DNA of 43,064 bases from Candidatus Limnocylindrales bacterium (GCA_025450915.1 JANWLH010000055.1:1-43064), one strand, 5' to 3'. Numbered from the stretch's first letter, positions 23,398 through 31,517 are shown. Made by a program: numbers and translations. The notes: generated from the letters alone by a model not told the origin.

Positions 23398-23432
23398 GGT
23401 GCTCCCCCTTGAACGCCTCGCGCCCCCACCCC

Positions 23433-23466
23433 TTGCTTGACTCGTGTCACCGGGTGACGGTCACGG
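23433..23466. repeat. Dispersed hairpin repeat, copy 4 (short)
   Basis: GCTTGACTCGTGTCACCGGG continues to TGACGG. The arms GTCACC and GGTGAC form a perfect six-base stem around one G. The TCGTTTCAC right half is missing. It lies in the space between divergent genes. Confidence 0.7.
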
Positions 23467-23517
23467 TCGGCTAGGTATTGCGTCCCGCTCATCATTTGAG
23501 TACGGCAGGGCGGGTGA

Positions 23518-23523
23518 TACCGT
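23518..23523 (+). promoter_or_regulatory. -10 element TACCGT of a leaderless gene
   Basis: TACCGT ends six bases before GTG 23530, matching the spacing at the other small genes of this region. Confidence 0.4.
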
Positions 23524-23529
23524 CCGTGC

Positions 23530-23865
23530 GTGACTCCCGTCCCTAATGAGCCTCCGACGCTGCTTCCCGGTCGATCTGCTCAGTCATGGATGTGGCGCGG
23601 CGGAATTTCCACTCTCGTGGCCGTGCTCTCGCTTCTCACGTTTCCGGTGGTGTCGGGCTTGCCGGCCGCCATCCAAGTCATCGATGTGGTGATCTTCGGC
23701 ATCGGCTGCATTGTCGCCTTTGCCTCATTCATCCTTGCGACCGGTGCAACGACCCGCGAGGCGGCTGCCGGCTACACCACCCAGAACGGGAGGCAGTATC
23801 GGCATCTGTGGCGGCTCGACCCGCGGACCGGGGCCGCTGTGCGCCGACCTGAGGACGCAGGATGA
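23530..23865 (+). CDS. Hypothetical two-helix membrane protein (111 aa)
   Basis: The GTG start lies six bases after TACCGT. After a proline-rich N-terminus come two close helices (GGISTLVAVLSLLTFPVVSG and VIDVVIFGIGCIVAFASFIL), then a hydrophilic basic tail ending RRPEDAG. No family is recognised. It is the only plus-strand gene in the repeat-punctuated array, flanked by copies 4 and 5. Confidence 0.65.
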   Translation: MTPVPNEPPTLLPGRSAQSWMWRGGISTLVAVLSLLTFPVVSGLPAAIQVIDVVIFGIGCIVAFASFILATGATTREAAAGYTTQNGRQYRHLWRLDPRTGAAVRRPEDAG

Positions 23866-23922
23866 CCGCGCGACCTTGAGCTGACCGTTCTCACCCGAGC
23901 CGCCTGGCGTCCCTGGTCACCC

Positions 23923-23962
23923 CTTGCCTGACTCGCGTCGCCGGGTGACACTCCTGGCGTGG
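23923..23962. repeat. Dispersed hairpin repeat, copy 5
   Basis: GCCTGACTCGCGTCGCCGGG is followed by TGACACTCCTGGCGTGG. GTCGCC/GGTGAC arms have one mismatch. It is the last copy, between the plus-strand membrane gene and the minus-strand membrane gene. Confidence 0.7.
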
Positions 23963-24103
23963 AGGACGGGACAGGTTCGGAATCGAAGCTCGCGAAACCA
24001 GCTGACAACGCGAGGCCTGAAAGTCAGGCACGGCCTGAGGCCAATCGCAAAGGTGGCTGCAACCTCGGATCCACGTGATCTGATCGGGTTCGGCCATGAT
24101 GAG

Positions 24104-24460
24104 CTAGCGCCGACGCAGACCGACCAGGACCGCCCCCACGACGACGAACGGCAGTAGGCTGACTCCGGCCAGGATGTAGGTGTCCCGCTGCGCGGTCGGG
24201 ATGTCGCGAAGGACCCGGGCGCGAACATCAGCGCGAAGCATCGCCCGAAACCCGACGTCGGGTTCGCCGGCCCGGACCGCGAACCAGACGACCGGGACGG
24301 TGTTCGCCGCGATCCCGGTCGCCGCGATGGCGTAAAGCGGCGCCCCGTCGGTCCCGAACAGCACGGCCAGTCCCAGGCAAAGGACCCCGCCGACGCCGAA
24401 CTCCAGAGCCGAGAAACGGGCGCCGTTCAATCGATTGTGGTTGCGGATGATCTGGATCAC
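24104..24460 (-). CDS. Hypothetical membrane protein (118 aa)
   Basis: The track start at 24619 gives 53 low-quality residues; I prefer GTG 24460 (VIQIIRNHNRLNGARFSALE), which lies six bases after CATTAT; GTG 24475 is an alternative. The product has three hydrophobic segments (VGGVLCLGLAVLFG, LYAIAATGIAANTVPVVWFA, ILAGVSLLPFVVVGAVLVGL) and a short basic C-terminus. No family is recognised. It diverges from the ABC transporter genes. Confidence 0.6.
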   Translation of the reverse strand: MIQIIRNHNRLNGARFSALEFGVGGVLCLGLAVLFGTDGAPLYAIAATGIAANTVPVVWFAVRAGEPDVGFRAMLRADVRARVLRDIPTAQRDTYILAGVSLLPFVVVGAVLVGLRRR

Positions 24461-24466
24461 AGCCGC

Positions 24467-24472
24467 ATAATG
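24467..24472 (-). promoter_or_regulatory. -10-like CATTAT before a leaderless start
   Basis: CATTAT, six bases and GTG 24460 repeat the geometry of the other leaderless small genes here; the hexamer itself is a weaker match. Confidence 0.35.
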
Positions 24473-24578
24473 CACGTGACCAAGACCCAGCGAATCGCCG
24501 TTCGACACCTCTCGGCGACCGGCGGAGCAAGCCGGCTCCGCCCTATCGCTCCGCTCGTGTGCTCGGCAGGAGGTGGCC

Positions 24579-25490
24579 GTGGCCGTTGGCAGGGATCTCG
24601 AGTTGGACGGGATATCCAAACGCTACGGCGATGTCGTTGCGCTCGACGACTTGAGCCTTGAAGTGCCCGCAGGCGAGCTGTCCGGCTTCGTTGGCCGCAA
24701 TGGGGACGGCAAGACGACGGCGATGCGGATCGTCGTGGGCGTCCTCACGCCCGATGCCGGAGCCGTCCGGTTCGGTGGAACGCCGCTGATGGCCGATGCC
24801 CGGCGACAGCTCGGCTACATGCCCGAGGAGCGTGGCCTCTACCCGAAGATGCGCTTGGCCGAGCAGCTGACGTATCTCGCCCAAGTGCATGGGATGGACG
24901 CCTCCGCGGCGCGAGTCGCCGCCGGCACCTGGCTGGAGCGGTTCGGTCTCGCTGATCGGGCAAAGGATGAGGTCCAGGCCTTGAGCCTGGGCAACCAGCA
25001 GCGGGTCCAGCTCGCGGCCGCGCTCGTCTTCGGACCAAACCTGCTGATCCTCGATGAACCGTTCTCGGGACTCGACCCGGTCGCGGTCGATGTCATGAGC
25101 AGCGTCCTCCGAGAGCAGGCGAACGCGGGGGTGCCGGTCCTCTTCTCGAGCCACGAGCTCGAGCTCGTCGAACGGTTGTGCGATCGGGTCGCGATCATCA
25201 ACAAGGGCCGTCTGGTCGCCCATGGCACGGTTGCCGAACTGCGCGTGGGAGCGCCCGAGCGTCGCTGGGTGGACGTGCCCAACGCATCGGCTCGGTGGGG
25301 TGATGGAATCGCCGGCGCGAAGCTGATCGAACGGGCAGGCTCACGCCGGCTCTTCGAGCTCCAGCCGGCCGCGAGTGACCAGGAGCTCCTGCAGGCTGCG
25401 CTCGCGACAGGTCCTGTGGCCGAGTTCCATCGGGTCGAGCCGACGCTCGGCGAGATCTTCCGGGCCGTCCTCGAGGAGGATGCCGCGTGA
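24579..25490 (+). CDS. ABC transporter ATP-binding protein (NatA/EcsA type)
   Basis: GTG 24579 is preferred to GTG 24573 because GGAGG (24569-24573) overlaps the earlier codon. The protein of about 303 residues has Walker A GRNGDGKTT (Asp where Ala or Ser is usual), signature LSLGNQQRVQLAAAL (a variant of LSGGQ), Walker B LLILDEPFSGLDP and the H-loop SSHELE. A C-terminal extension of about 80 residues ends EPTLGEIFRAVLEED, typical of NatA/EcsA-type exporters. With the overlapping permease gene it forms a two-gene ABC-2-type export system; the substrate is unknown (sodium, peptide or drug are possibilities). Confidence 0.88.
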   Translation: MAVGRDLELDGISKRYGDVVALDDLSLEVPAGELSGFVGRNGDGKTTAMRIVVGVLTPDAGAVRFGGTPLMADARRQLGYMPEERGLYPKMRLAEQLTYLAQVHGMDASAARVAAGTWLERFGLADRAKDEVQALSLGNQQRVQLAAALVFGPNLLILDEPFSGLDPVAVDVMSSVLREQANAGVPVLFSSHELELVERLCDRVAIINKGRLVAHGTVAELRVGAPERRWVDVPNASARWGDGIAGAKLIERAGSRRLFELQPAASDQELLQAALATGPVAEFHRVEPTLGEIFRAVLEEDAA

Positions 25491-26674
25491 GCGGTGGCCA
25501 GCCGATCATCTACCTCGTCGCCCGGCGCGAGATCCTCCTCCGATTGCGCTCCCGAGCGTTCAAGATCGGGACGGTCGCGATGATTGTGCTGATCGGGATC
25601 GGCATCGTGCTCTTCGACGCACTCGCGCCGAACAGCTCGCCCTCGAGCTCGAGCGTCGGCTTCGTCGGCCCTGCAGCGGCGCTCGAGCCGGTGTTCAAGG
25701 CGGAGGCGGCAGCGGCGGGCACCGCGGTTGTTGTCACTGACGTCGCCGATGTCACCGCCGGCACCGCACAAGTCGATGCCGGGACACTCGACGTGCTGGT
25801 CAGCGGCTCACCCACGGCTCCGGTGGCCGTCGTGACCGACACGGTCCCAGCCGACGTTGAGCAGGCGCTGATTACCGCGGTGCTCGAGGCGCGGCTCGCG
25901 GCCGTCGGCCTGACCCCGACGACGGTGGCGAGCGTTGTGGACGGGACGAACGTCGTCGTCCAGAGCCGCAACCCTGCGGCGCCAGCCGATCCGCAGCGTA
26001 CCGGGGAACTGCTGAGCGCCCTCGCTGTCGCGATCCTGCTCTATGTCTCGCTCGGCTTGTACGGGAGTTTCGTGTCCCAGGGGGTAGTCGAGGAGAAGGC
26101 AACCCGGATGGTCGAGATCCTGCTCGCGACGATGCGCCCGAGCCAGCTGCTGGCGGGTAAGGTCATCGGCATCGGCTTGGTTGGATTGCTCCAACTCTCG
26201 ATCGTCGGGGCGGCCACCCTGGTCATCGTGGCCGTGACCCATGGCGTAGCCCTGCCGGCCGTCGGACCGCTCGCCGTGCTGGGCGACGTGGGCTGGTTCA
26301 TGTTGGGCTTCCTGTTCTATGCCCTCGCGTTCGCGGCGCTGGCGGCAACCGTCTCGCGCCAGGAGGAAGCCACCAGCGCCACGACGCCGATCACGGTCTT
26401 TCTCGTTTTGGGCTACCTCCTCGTCTTCCTGGTCCTGCCCGATCCGAGCAGCGCCTTCAGCACGTTCGTCTCGATCCTGCCGCCGTTCGCACCGGTCGTC
26501 ATGTCGCTGCGGATCGCGACCGGCGACGCACAGCTCTGGCAGGTGGCCCTCGCGATCGTCCTCATGGTCGCCAGCATCGGCGGCTTGACCTGGGTCGCCG
26601 GCCGGATGTACGCCAACTCGGTCCTGCGGATCGGCAAGCGCGTGCAACTCAGCGACGCGTTCCGAGGCCACTGA
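25487..26674 (+). CDS. ABC-2-type transporter permease (NatB-like)
   Basis: The GTG start overlaps the ATPase stop (GTGA). The 395-residue protein has an N-terminal membrane anchor (VAMIVLIGIGIVLFDAL), a long extracytoplasmic domain of about 140 residues, and then five to six helices in the C-terminal half beginning near ALAVAILLYVSLGLYGSFVS. VVEEKATRMVEILLATMRPS with QLLAGKVIG is the hallmark of the NatB/YhaP ABC-2 permease family. It pairs with the upstream ATPase. Confidence 0.88.
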   Translation: MSGGQPIIYLVARREILLRLRSRAFKIGTVAMIVLIGIGIVLFDALAPNSSPSSSSVGFVGPAAALEPVFKAEAAAAGTAVVVTDVADVTAGTAQVDAGTLDVLVSGSPTAPVAVVTDTVPADVEQALITAVLEARLAAVGLTPTTVASVVDGTNVVVQSRNPAAPADPQRTGELLSALAVAILLYVSLGLYGSFVSQGVVEEKATRMVEILLATMRPSQLLAGKVIGIGLVGLLQLSIVGAATLVIVAVTHGVALPAVGPLAVLGDVGWFMLGFLFYALAFAALAATVSRQEEATSATTPITVFLVLGYLLVFLVLPDPSSAFSTFVSILPPFAPVVMSLRIATGDAQLWQVALAIVLMVASIGGLTWVAGRMYANSVLRIGKRVQLSDAFRGH

Positions 26675-26708
26675 GCACAGGGTGAGACGATGAACGGATC
26701 GTGCACCC

Positions 26709-27065
26709 TCAGGAACCCCGAGGTGCCTGCCCTTCCTCGCGGAGGTGCTCGACGTGGTAGATCGCTTCGTTGAGCATGATCGCCACGTGGTCGTCACGGA
26801 GGGAGTACACGATCGTACGACCCTCTCGCTTCGCCCGGACCAGGTCGAGATGCCGAAGCAGGCGGAGCTGATGAGAGACGGCGGACTGCTCCATGCCGAT
26901 CTCGTCGGCGATGACCGAGACCGATCCCGCCGCCCGCCAGAGCCGGGCCAGGATCCGTACGCGGCTCGGCGTCGCGAACGCCTGGCTCAGCTCTGCTACC
27001 GATTCGGCAAGCTCGTCATCGACTACAGGTGGGGCCGGAACTGGACGTTTGACGCGGTGGCTCAT
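26709..27065 (-). CDS. ArsR/SmtB-family transcriptional regulator
   Basis: The 118-residue protein has the family winged helix: ELSQAFATPSRVRILARLWR, GSVSVIADEIGMEQSAVSHQ, LRLLRHLDLVRAKREGRTIV, YSLRDDHVAIML. The end of its recognition helix lacks the ELCVCDL cysteines, but the alpha-5 segment DDHVAIMLNEAIYHVEH carries an Asp-x-His...His-x-x-Glu/His arrangement like metal sites of SmtB/CzrA-type sensors. I infer a zinc-class or related sensor. It diverges from the PRC/MgtE-N and NRAMP genes and probably represses them. Confidence 0.88.
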   Translation of the reverse strand: MSHRVKRPVPAPPVVDDELAESVAELSQAFATPSRVRILARLWRAAGSVSVIADEIGMEQSAVSHQLRLLRHLDLVRAKREGRTIVYSLRDDHVAIMLNEAIYHVEHLREEGQAPRGS

Positions 27066-27090
27066 CGCTCCTAGCCTAACAGGTGATGCT

Positions 27091-27114
27091 GTGAACGTAT
27101 GAATTGGCGTTCAC
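27091..27114. promoter_or_regulatory. Inverted repeat, candidate ArsR operator
   Basis: GTGAACG and CGTTCAC form a perfect 7-bp inverted repeat around TATGAATTGG, 26 bases upstream of the arsR-like start and 50 bases upstream of the divergent gene. ArsR/SmtB repressors bind imperfect TGAA-(N)-TTCA-type palindromes, so this is the likely operator for both directions. Confidence 0.6.
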
Positions 27115-27163
27115 GCTTCTACAAGACTCGGTTCCTCCTGGTCTGCGCGATCGAGGGCGCCAT

Positions 27164-27862
27164 ATGACCCAATACCTCACGACGCTGCTCGGCGTCCCGA
27201 TCGCGACTCCAAGCGGAGCCGTCGTTGGCGAACTCGACGATCTGCTCGCGGACGCCCGGCAATGGCCAGTGCCTCGGGTTCTGCGGGTAGAGGTGCGCTT
27301 TCCCGACCGCGACCGTGGCTGGCTGCCGCTCGATGCGGTCCGCATCGGTCCAGACCGGGTCAGCGTTGACGCGGGTGCCAGCCGGAACCCGCCCGACCGG
27401 ACCCATCTTCTGCGTCTGCGGGCGCAGCTCCTCGATCATCAGGCAATCGATCTCGTCGAGGCCGCCGTCGTGCGGGTCAACGATGTGGTCCTGACCCAGA
27501 CTTCGGCCGGCCTCGAGGTGACCCGGGTCGACGTTGGGCTCACAGGCCTCGCTCGTGAGCTGGCTCCCCGATCGAGCCGGGGTCTCCTAGGCCGTCTGAC
27601 GCCCAGGGCCCCCTGGCAGCACGAACTCGCGTGGACCGACATCGACCCGGTCGAGTCGGCGATCGACCATTTCCAGCTCTTCGATGCTCATGCCGGCATC
27701 CGACGCCTCGCGCCGGCGGCCATCGCAAGGATCCTGCCGCCACTGCGGCCGGGCGATCGGATGGCGATCCTCGGGGCACTCGGTGGCGAGACCGTCGCCG
27801 CGGTCCTGGTCGCATCTGATGCACGTTTCCGGCGGCTCCTCATGACCAAGCTCAACCAGTAG
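27164..27862 (+). CDS. PRC-barrel / MgtE N-terminal-domain protein
   Basis: The start is set at ATG 27164 after GAGGG, not the track start inside the operator. The 232-residue soluble protein begins with a PRC-barrel-like segment (TTLLGVPIATPSGAVVGELD, then WLPLDAVRIGPDRVSV). A second such segment follows (DHQAIDLVEAAVVRVNDVVL). The C-terminal part (LAPAAIARILPPLRPGDRMA) resembles the helical MgtE_N domain that gates magnesium channels. No membrane segment is present. It directly precedes an NRAMP-related transporter, suggesting a cytosolic regulatory partner in divalent-metal transport (inference). Confidence 0.75.
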   Translation: MTQYLTTLLGVPIATPSGAVVGELDDLLADARQWPVPRVLRVEVRFPDRDRGWLPLDAVRIGPDRVSVDAGASRNPPDRTHLLRLRAQLLDHQAIDLVEAAVVRVNDVVLTQTSAGLEVTRVDVGLTGLARELAPRSSRGLLGRLTPRAPWQHELAWTDIDPVESAIDHFQLFDAHAGIRRLAPAAIARILPPLRPGDRMAILGALGGETVAAVLVASDARFRRLLMTKLNQ

Positions 27863-27879
27863 CCCCTGAAGCCGCGCCG

Positions 27880-29220
27880 ATGCCCGACCTCCCGCCCATT
27901 CCGCAACGTCCCCGATTTCCGGCCAGCCCTCGGCCGCACCTCCGCCCCCGGCCTCATCCGCACCTGCCGAATCGAACGCGAGGTGGGGCGGTTCGGCTGG
28001 GTCTGTTGCTCGCGATCCTCGGTCCCGGCCTTGTGTCTGGCTTCGCTGACAACGACGCAGGCGGGATCGCGACCTACTCACTCGCGGGGATCCAGTTCGG
28101 CTATGACCTGCTGTGGGTCATCTTGGCGAGCCAGATCGTGTTGTTCTTCACCCAAGAGGTCGGGGCCCGGCTTGGCCTCGCGACCGGGCAGGGCTTGACC
28201 GGGCTCGTCCGTGGTCGGTACGGGGTGCGCTGGGCCGCGTTCGTCGCCGTCCTGATGCTCATCGCCAACCTCGGCACGACCCTAGCCGAGTTCGCCGGGA
28301 TCGGCGCTGCCCTGAGCCTGTTTGGGGTGCCGATTGCAGTCAGCGCCGTTCTCTCCGCGGTAGCGATGGTCCTCCTCGTCTCGCGCGGCAGCTTCGGAAA
28401 AGTCCAGTTCCTGTTCGTGGCTGTCGGGATCGCCGTTTCGATTGCGTACCTCGCTTCGGCGATCCTCGCGAAACCCGACTGGGGGTTGGCAGTGACCCGG
28501 CTGGTCATCCCGAAACTCAGCGGCGCACCGGTGTATTGGCTCGCGGTCGTGGGCACGGTCGGGACGACGATTACGCCTTGGGGCCAGGCGTTCATCCAGG
28601 CCTATGTCGTGGACAAGGGGCTGGGGGTGAAGGCGCTCCTTGGCGAGCGGATCGATGTCGCGTTGGGCTCATGGCTCACCAACGTGATCGCTGGGTTCAT
28701 CGTCGTCGCCTGCGCGGCGACGTTGTGGGCCTCGGGTCAAACGAACATCACGGATGTGGCCCAGGCGGCCAAAGCGCTTGGCCCGCTGGCCGGCAGTTCG
28801 GCGACGCTCCTCTTCGCCGGCGGCCTCCTCGCCGCCTCGCTCCTGGGCCTCGGGGTCGTCCCGCTGACAAGTGCCTACACCGTCTGCGAGGCGTTCGGTT
28901 GGGAGGCCGGCGTCCAGTGGCGCTGGCGCGACGCCCCGGTGTTCTATGGCCTCCTTGCCTTCTTTGTCGGATTCGCGGCCCTCGTCGTATTGATCCCAGG
29001 CTTACCGCTGTTCCAGGTGATCGTGCTTTCGCAGGTGCTCAATGGGCTGCTCCTGCCGTTCATCCTCGTGTTTGTGATGTTGCTCGCCCGGGACCGGTCC
29101 CTGATGGGCGCGCTGCGGAGCGGGCGTTTGCTAACTGTGATCGGCTGGGCGGTCACGGTGATCCTCGCCGCCATGTCGGTGGTGCTCGTGTACGTCAGCC
29201 TCGCACCGCCGGCGTCATAG
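27880..29220 (+). CDS. NRAMP-related divalent metal transporter 1
   Basis: The 446-residue protein has a proline/His-rich N-terminus (HLRPRPHPHLP) and about eleven membrane helices. TM1 reads GPGLVSGFADNDAGGIATYS: the canonical Asp-Pro-Gly-Asn metal site is replaced by Asp-Asn-Asp-Ala-Gly-Gly. TM6 reads GTTITPWGQAF, with Thr-Pro-Trp where classical manganese/iron NRAMPs have Met-Pro-His. Loss of that methionine is a feature of NRAMP-related magnesium transporters, so Mg2+ or Mn2+ uptake is plausible; specificity is inferred. It lies 17 bases after the PRC/MgtE-N gene and is probably co-transcribed. Confidence 0.82.
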   Translation: MPDLPPIPQRPRFPASPRPHLRPRPHPHLPNRTRGGAVRLGLLLAILGPGLVSGFADNDAGGIATYSLAGIQFGYDLLWVILASQIVLFFTQEVGARLGLATGQGLTGLVRGRYGVRWAAFVAVLMLIANLGTTLAEFAGIGAALSLFGVPIAVSAVLSAVAMVLLVSRGSFGKVQFLFVAVGIAVSIAYLASAILAKPDWGLAVTRLVIPKLSGAPVYWLAVVGTVGTTITPWGQAFIQAYVVDKGLGVKALLGERIDVALGSWLTNVIAGFIVVACAATLWASGQTNITDVAQAAKALGPLAGSSATLLFAGGLLAASLLGLGVVPLTSAYTVCEAFGWEAGVQWRWRDAPVFYGLLAFFVGFAALVVLIPGLPLFQVIVLSQVLNGLLLPFILVFVMLLARDRSLMGALRSGRLLTVIGWAVTVILAAMSVVLVYVSLAPPAS

Positions 29221-29395
29221 TGCTCTCGGCGCGATTGGTCGCTTCCTGTGCGGCCCGAGCATCAGGAGAACCCAGTCGGGGCGACGACCGACCTTTCATC
29301 TGCCTAGCGACCGAACACCTCGATGATCGTCATCACACTGGCGAGAGTCGGAAGAGCCACATTCGATGGGCTGCGCGAGAAGGTGGGGAGCGCTC

Positions 29396-30745
29396 ATGAC
29401 TGAGCCAGGGCCGTCAACGACCGCCGCCGAACCGCGAGTGGACCCCAATCGCCCGGTCGATCCCAAGACGGCTGAACTACGGGCCGAGAAGAACCCCCTG
29501 AAGCGGTTTGCGAAGGTCCTCGGGCCAGGCCTGATCACCGGCGCCTCGGACGACGATCCATCGGGCATCGGAACGTATGCCCAGGCCGGTGCCCAATATG
29601 GCTATGCGACGCTCTGGACGACGGTCGTGATGCTGCCGATGATGATCAGCGTCCAGTACATCTGCGCCAAGATCGGCCTGGTGTCGGGCAAGGGTCTCGC
29701 CGGTGTCCTGCGCGAGCATCATCCGCGACTCCTCTACCCTGCGGTCCTGGCCCTCGTCGTCGCCAATACCCTCAACGCCGGGGCGGACATCGGGGCGATC
29801 GCTGCGGCGATCAACCTGCTCGTGCCGATCCCCGCGATCGTGTTCATCGTGCCGGTGAGTCTGGCGATCGTCGCCCTCCAGGTCTTCGGCGGCTATCACC
29901 TGATCGATCGGGTCTTCAAGTGGCTGGCCCTCGCGCTGCTGGCGTACCTAGGGGCGGCGCTCTTCGCCCGGCCGGACGTCGTCCGGGTCCTGGCGGGCAC
30001 GCTGATCCCGACGATTCGGCTGGACCCGGCGTTCATCGGGATCCTCGTTGCCATCCTGGGGACGACGATCTCGCCGTACCTATTCTTCTGGCAGGCGAGC
30101 CAGGAGGTCGAGGAGCAGATCAGCATCGGCCGACGCCGCCTGCGTCAACGCCAGGGCGCCTCGGGCTTCGAGCTCAAGTACGCCCTCTGGGACACCGTCG
30201 CCGGGATGGTCTTCTCCGAGGTCGTGGCCTACTTCATCATCCTCGCGACCGGGGCCACCCTGTTCGTCGCGGGCAAGACCAATATCACCTCGGCGACCGA
30301 TGCCGCGCAGGCCCTTCGGCCATTGGCCGGCGACGCTGCTGCGATCCTGCTCGCGATCGGGCTCATCGGCGCCGGGGTGCTGGCGGTCCCGGTCCTGACC
30401 GGGTCCGCGGCCTATGGCGTCTCGGAGGCGTTCGGCTGGAAGTCGGGCCTCGACAGCAAGCCCGGCCGCGCACCGCAGTTCTACGCTGTGATCGTCGCCG
30501 CGACCCTGGTCGGTATGGCGCTGAACTTCCTGGGGATCAATCCGATCACGGCGCTCGTCCTGAGCGCGGTCCTCAATGGTCTGCTCGCCGGACCGCTGCT
30601 GGTCCTGGTGATGCTCGTCTCGAACGACCGCCGGGTGCTCGGTGAGCGGACGAATGGCCGGCTCCTGAACACCATTGGCTGGGTAACGACGGGCGTGATG
30701 AGCTTGGCGGCGGTCGGCCTGGTCGTGACGACGATCTTCGGGTGA
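29396..30745 (+). CDS. NRAMP-related divalent metal transporter 2
   Basis: The start is ATG 29396 after GGGGAG. The 449-residue protein has TM1 GPGLITGASDDDPSGIGTYA (Asp-Asp-Asp-Pro-Ser-Gly instead of DPGN) and TM6 GTTISPYLFFWQASQEVEEQ (Ser-Pro-Tyr instead of Met-Pro-His). It is clearly homologous to its neighbour but not a recent duplicate. The acidic DDDPSG and the missing TM6 methionine again point to a hard-metal ion such as Mg2+ or Mn2+. A basic cytosolic loop (IGRRRLRQRQG) is notable. A 175-base spacer without recognisable riboswitch separates it from transporter 1. Confidence 0.85.
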   Translation: MTEPGPSTTAAEPRVDPNRPVDPKTAELRAEKNPLKRFAKVLGPGLITGASDDDPSGIGTYAQAGAQYGYATLWTTVVMLPMMISVQYICAKIGLVSGKGLAGVLREHHPRLLYPAVLALVVANTLNAGADIGAIAAAINLLVPIPAIVFIVPVSLAIVALQVFGGYHLIDRVFKWLALALLAYLGAALFARPDVVRVLAGTLIPTIRLDPAFIGILVAILGTTISPYLFFWQASQEVEEQISIGRRRLRQRQGASGFELKYALWDTVAGMVFSEVVAYFIILATGATLFVAGKTNITSATDAAQALRPLAGDAAAILLAIGLIGAGVLAVPVLTGSAAYGVSEAFGWKSGLDSKPGRAPQFYAVIVAATLVGMALNFLGINPITALVLSAVLNGLLAGPLLVLVMLVSNDRRVLGERTNGRLLNTIGWVTTGVMSLAAVGLVVTTIFG

Positions 30746-30861
30746 CCGGATTCTAACGAGGGAGACGCTTAGAAGGTCTCGATCCGCCACGAGCCACGCG
30801 GGAGGCGGCTCCGTGCCCGCGGGAACAGTCGGGGGCCAGCCGTCACGAAGGGAGACCGAAC

Positions 30862-31302
30862 ATGCCAGGAACGTTCGAGCGTAAAGCCCATCCGTACATC
30901 GCCGAGCGGAGCAAGGCCGCAGATACGAAGGAGCAGGTCGGAATCAACAGCAAGATCGCCACGCTGGTCACAGGCGCCGTCGGGACGATGTGGTGCGCCT
31001 ACGCGTTCGCGATCCTCGCCCTCGTCGCCCTGCCCTCGGCGCTCAAGAGCGGCGACCCGCTCGCGGTCGTCCAGTGGATCAGCCAGACCTTTCTCCAGTT
31101 GGTCCTGCTGAGCGTCATCATCGTCGGCCAGAACATCACGTCCCAGGCATCGGACAAGCGAGCCCAGATGACCTACAAGGACGCCGAGGCCACGTTCTAC
31201 GAGGCGCAGCAGATCCAGGACCACCTGCAGGCACAGGATGACGCGATGAGCACCCTTCTCGACAAGCTCCTCAAGTTGGAGGCGGCCTCGACGCAGGCCT
31301 GA
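30862..31302 (+). CDS. DUF1003-like small membrane protein A
   Basis: A clear GGGAG site precedes the ATG. The 146-residue protein has a charged N-terminus, two membrane helices (TLVTGAVGTMWCAYAFAILA and TFLQLVLLSVIIVGQNITSQ) and a helical, acidic C-terminal tail with coiled-coil character (DAEATFYEAQQIQDHLQAQD). The topology and the spacing of the two helices match DUF1003-type proteins, and it resembles the protein encoded at 31605. Function unknown; the position behind two metal transporters suggests an accessory or regulatory membrane subunit. Confidence 0.72.
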   Translation: MPGTFERKAHPYIAERSKAADTKEQVGINSKIATLVTGAVGTMWCAYAFAILALVALPSALKSGDPLAVVQWISQTFLQLVLLSVIIVGQNITSQASDKRAQMTYKDAEATFYEAQQIQDHLQAQDDAMSTLLDKLLKLEAASTQA

Positions 31303-31418
31303 GCGCGAGCCGTTGCCGTCTCGGCGTTGCGCGTCATTGCGATCCCATGTCCCATAGCCAACGTCGAGCGCCACCTGCTCAGGGCCCGATCGAGTGCGGA
31401 GGCGAAGGACTGGGCGAC

Positions 31419-31517
31419 CTAGCCGTGAGAGCCCACGAGGATGGCGAGCCCGATCGTAGCCAAGATGAGCGCGACCGCTGCGAGTGCCAACAGGACGTAA
31501 GCAAGCTGGCGGCGCAC
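31419..31517 (-). CDS. Candidate 32-aa single-helix membrane peptide
   Basis: This short minus frame, absent from the track, starts at GTG 31517 with GAGGGCAGAGACC upstream. It encodes RRQLAYVLLALAAVALILAT plus IGLAILVGSHG: two arginines, one membrane helix, a short tail. The arrangement looks like a real small membrane peptide between the two DUF1003-type genes, but on the opposite strand. Chance cannot be excluded. Confidence 0.4.
   Translation of the reverse strand: MRRQLAYVLLALAAVALILATIGLAILVGSHG

Noticed and set aside
21679-23962. CRISPR array
   Set aside because: The repeats are 500-700 bp apart with genes between them, are variable in length and lack short uniform spacers.
21679-23962. 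Classical integron cassette array
   Set aside because: No IntI-type integrase and no GTTRRRY/RYYYAAC boxes in the repeats, so I describe it only as cassette-like.
29221-29395. Manganese or magnesium riboswitch before the second NRAMP-related gene
   Set aside because: I could not match the conserved bases of yybP-ykoY or M-box RNAs by eye; a covariance-model search would be needed.
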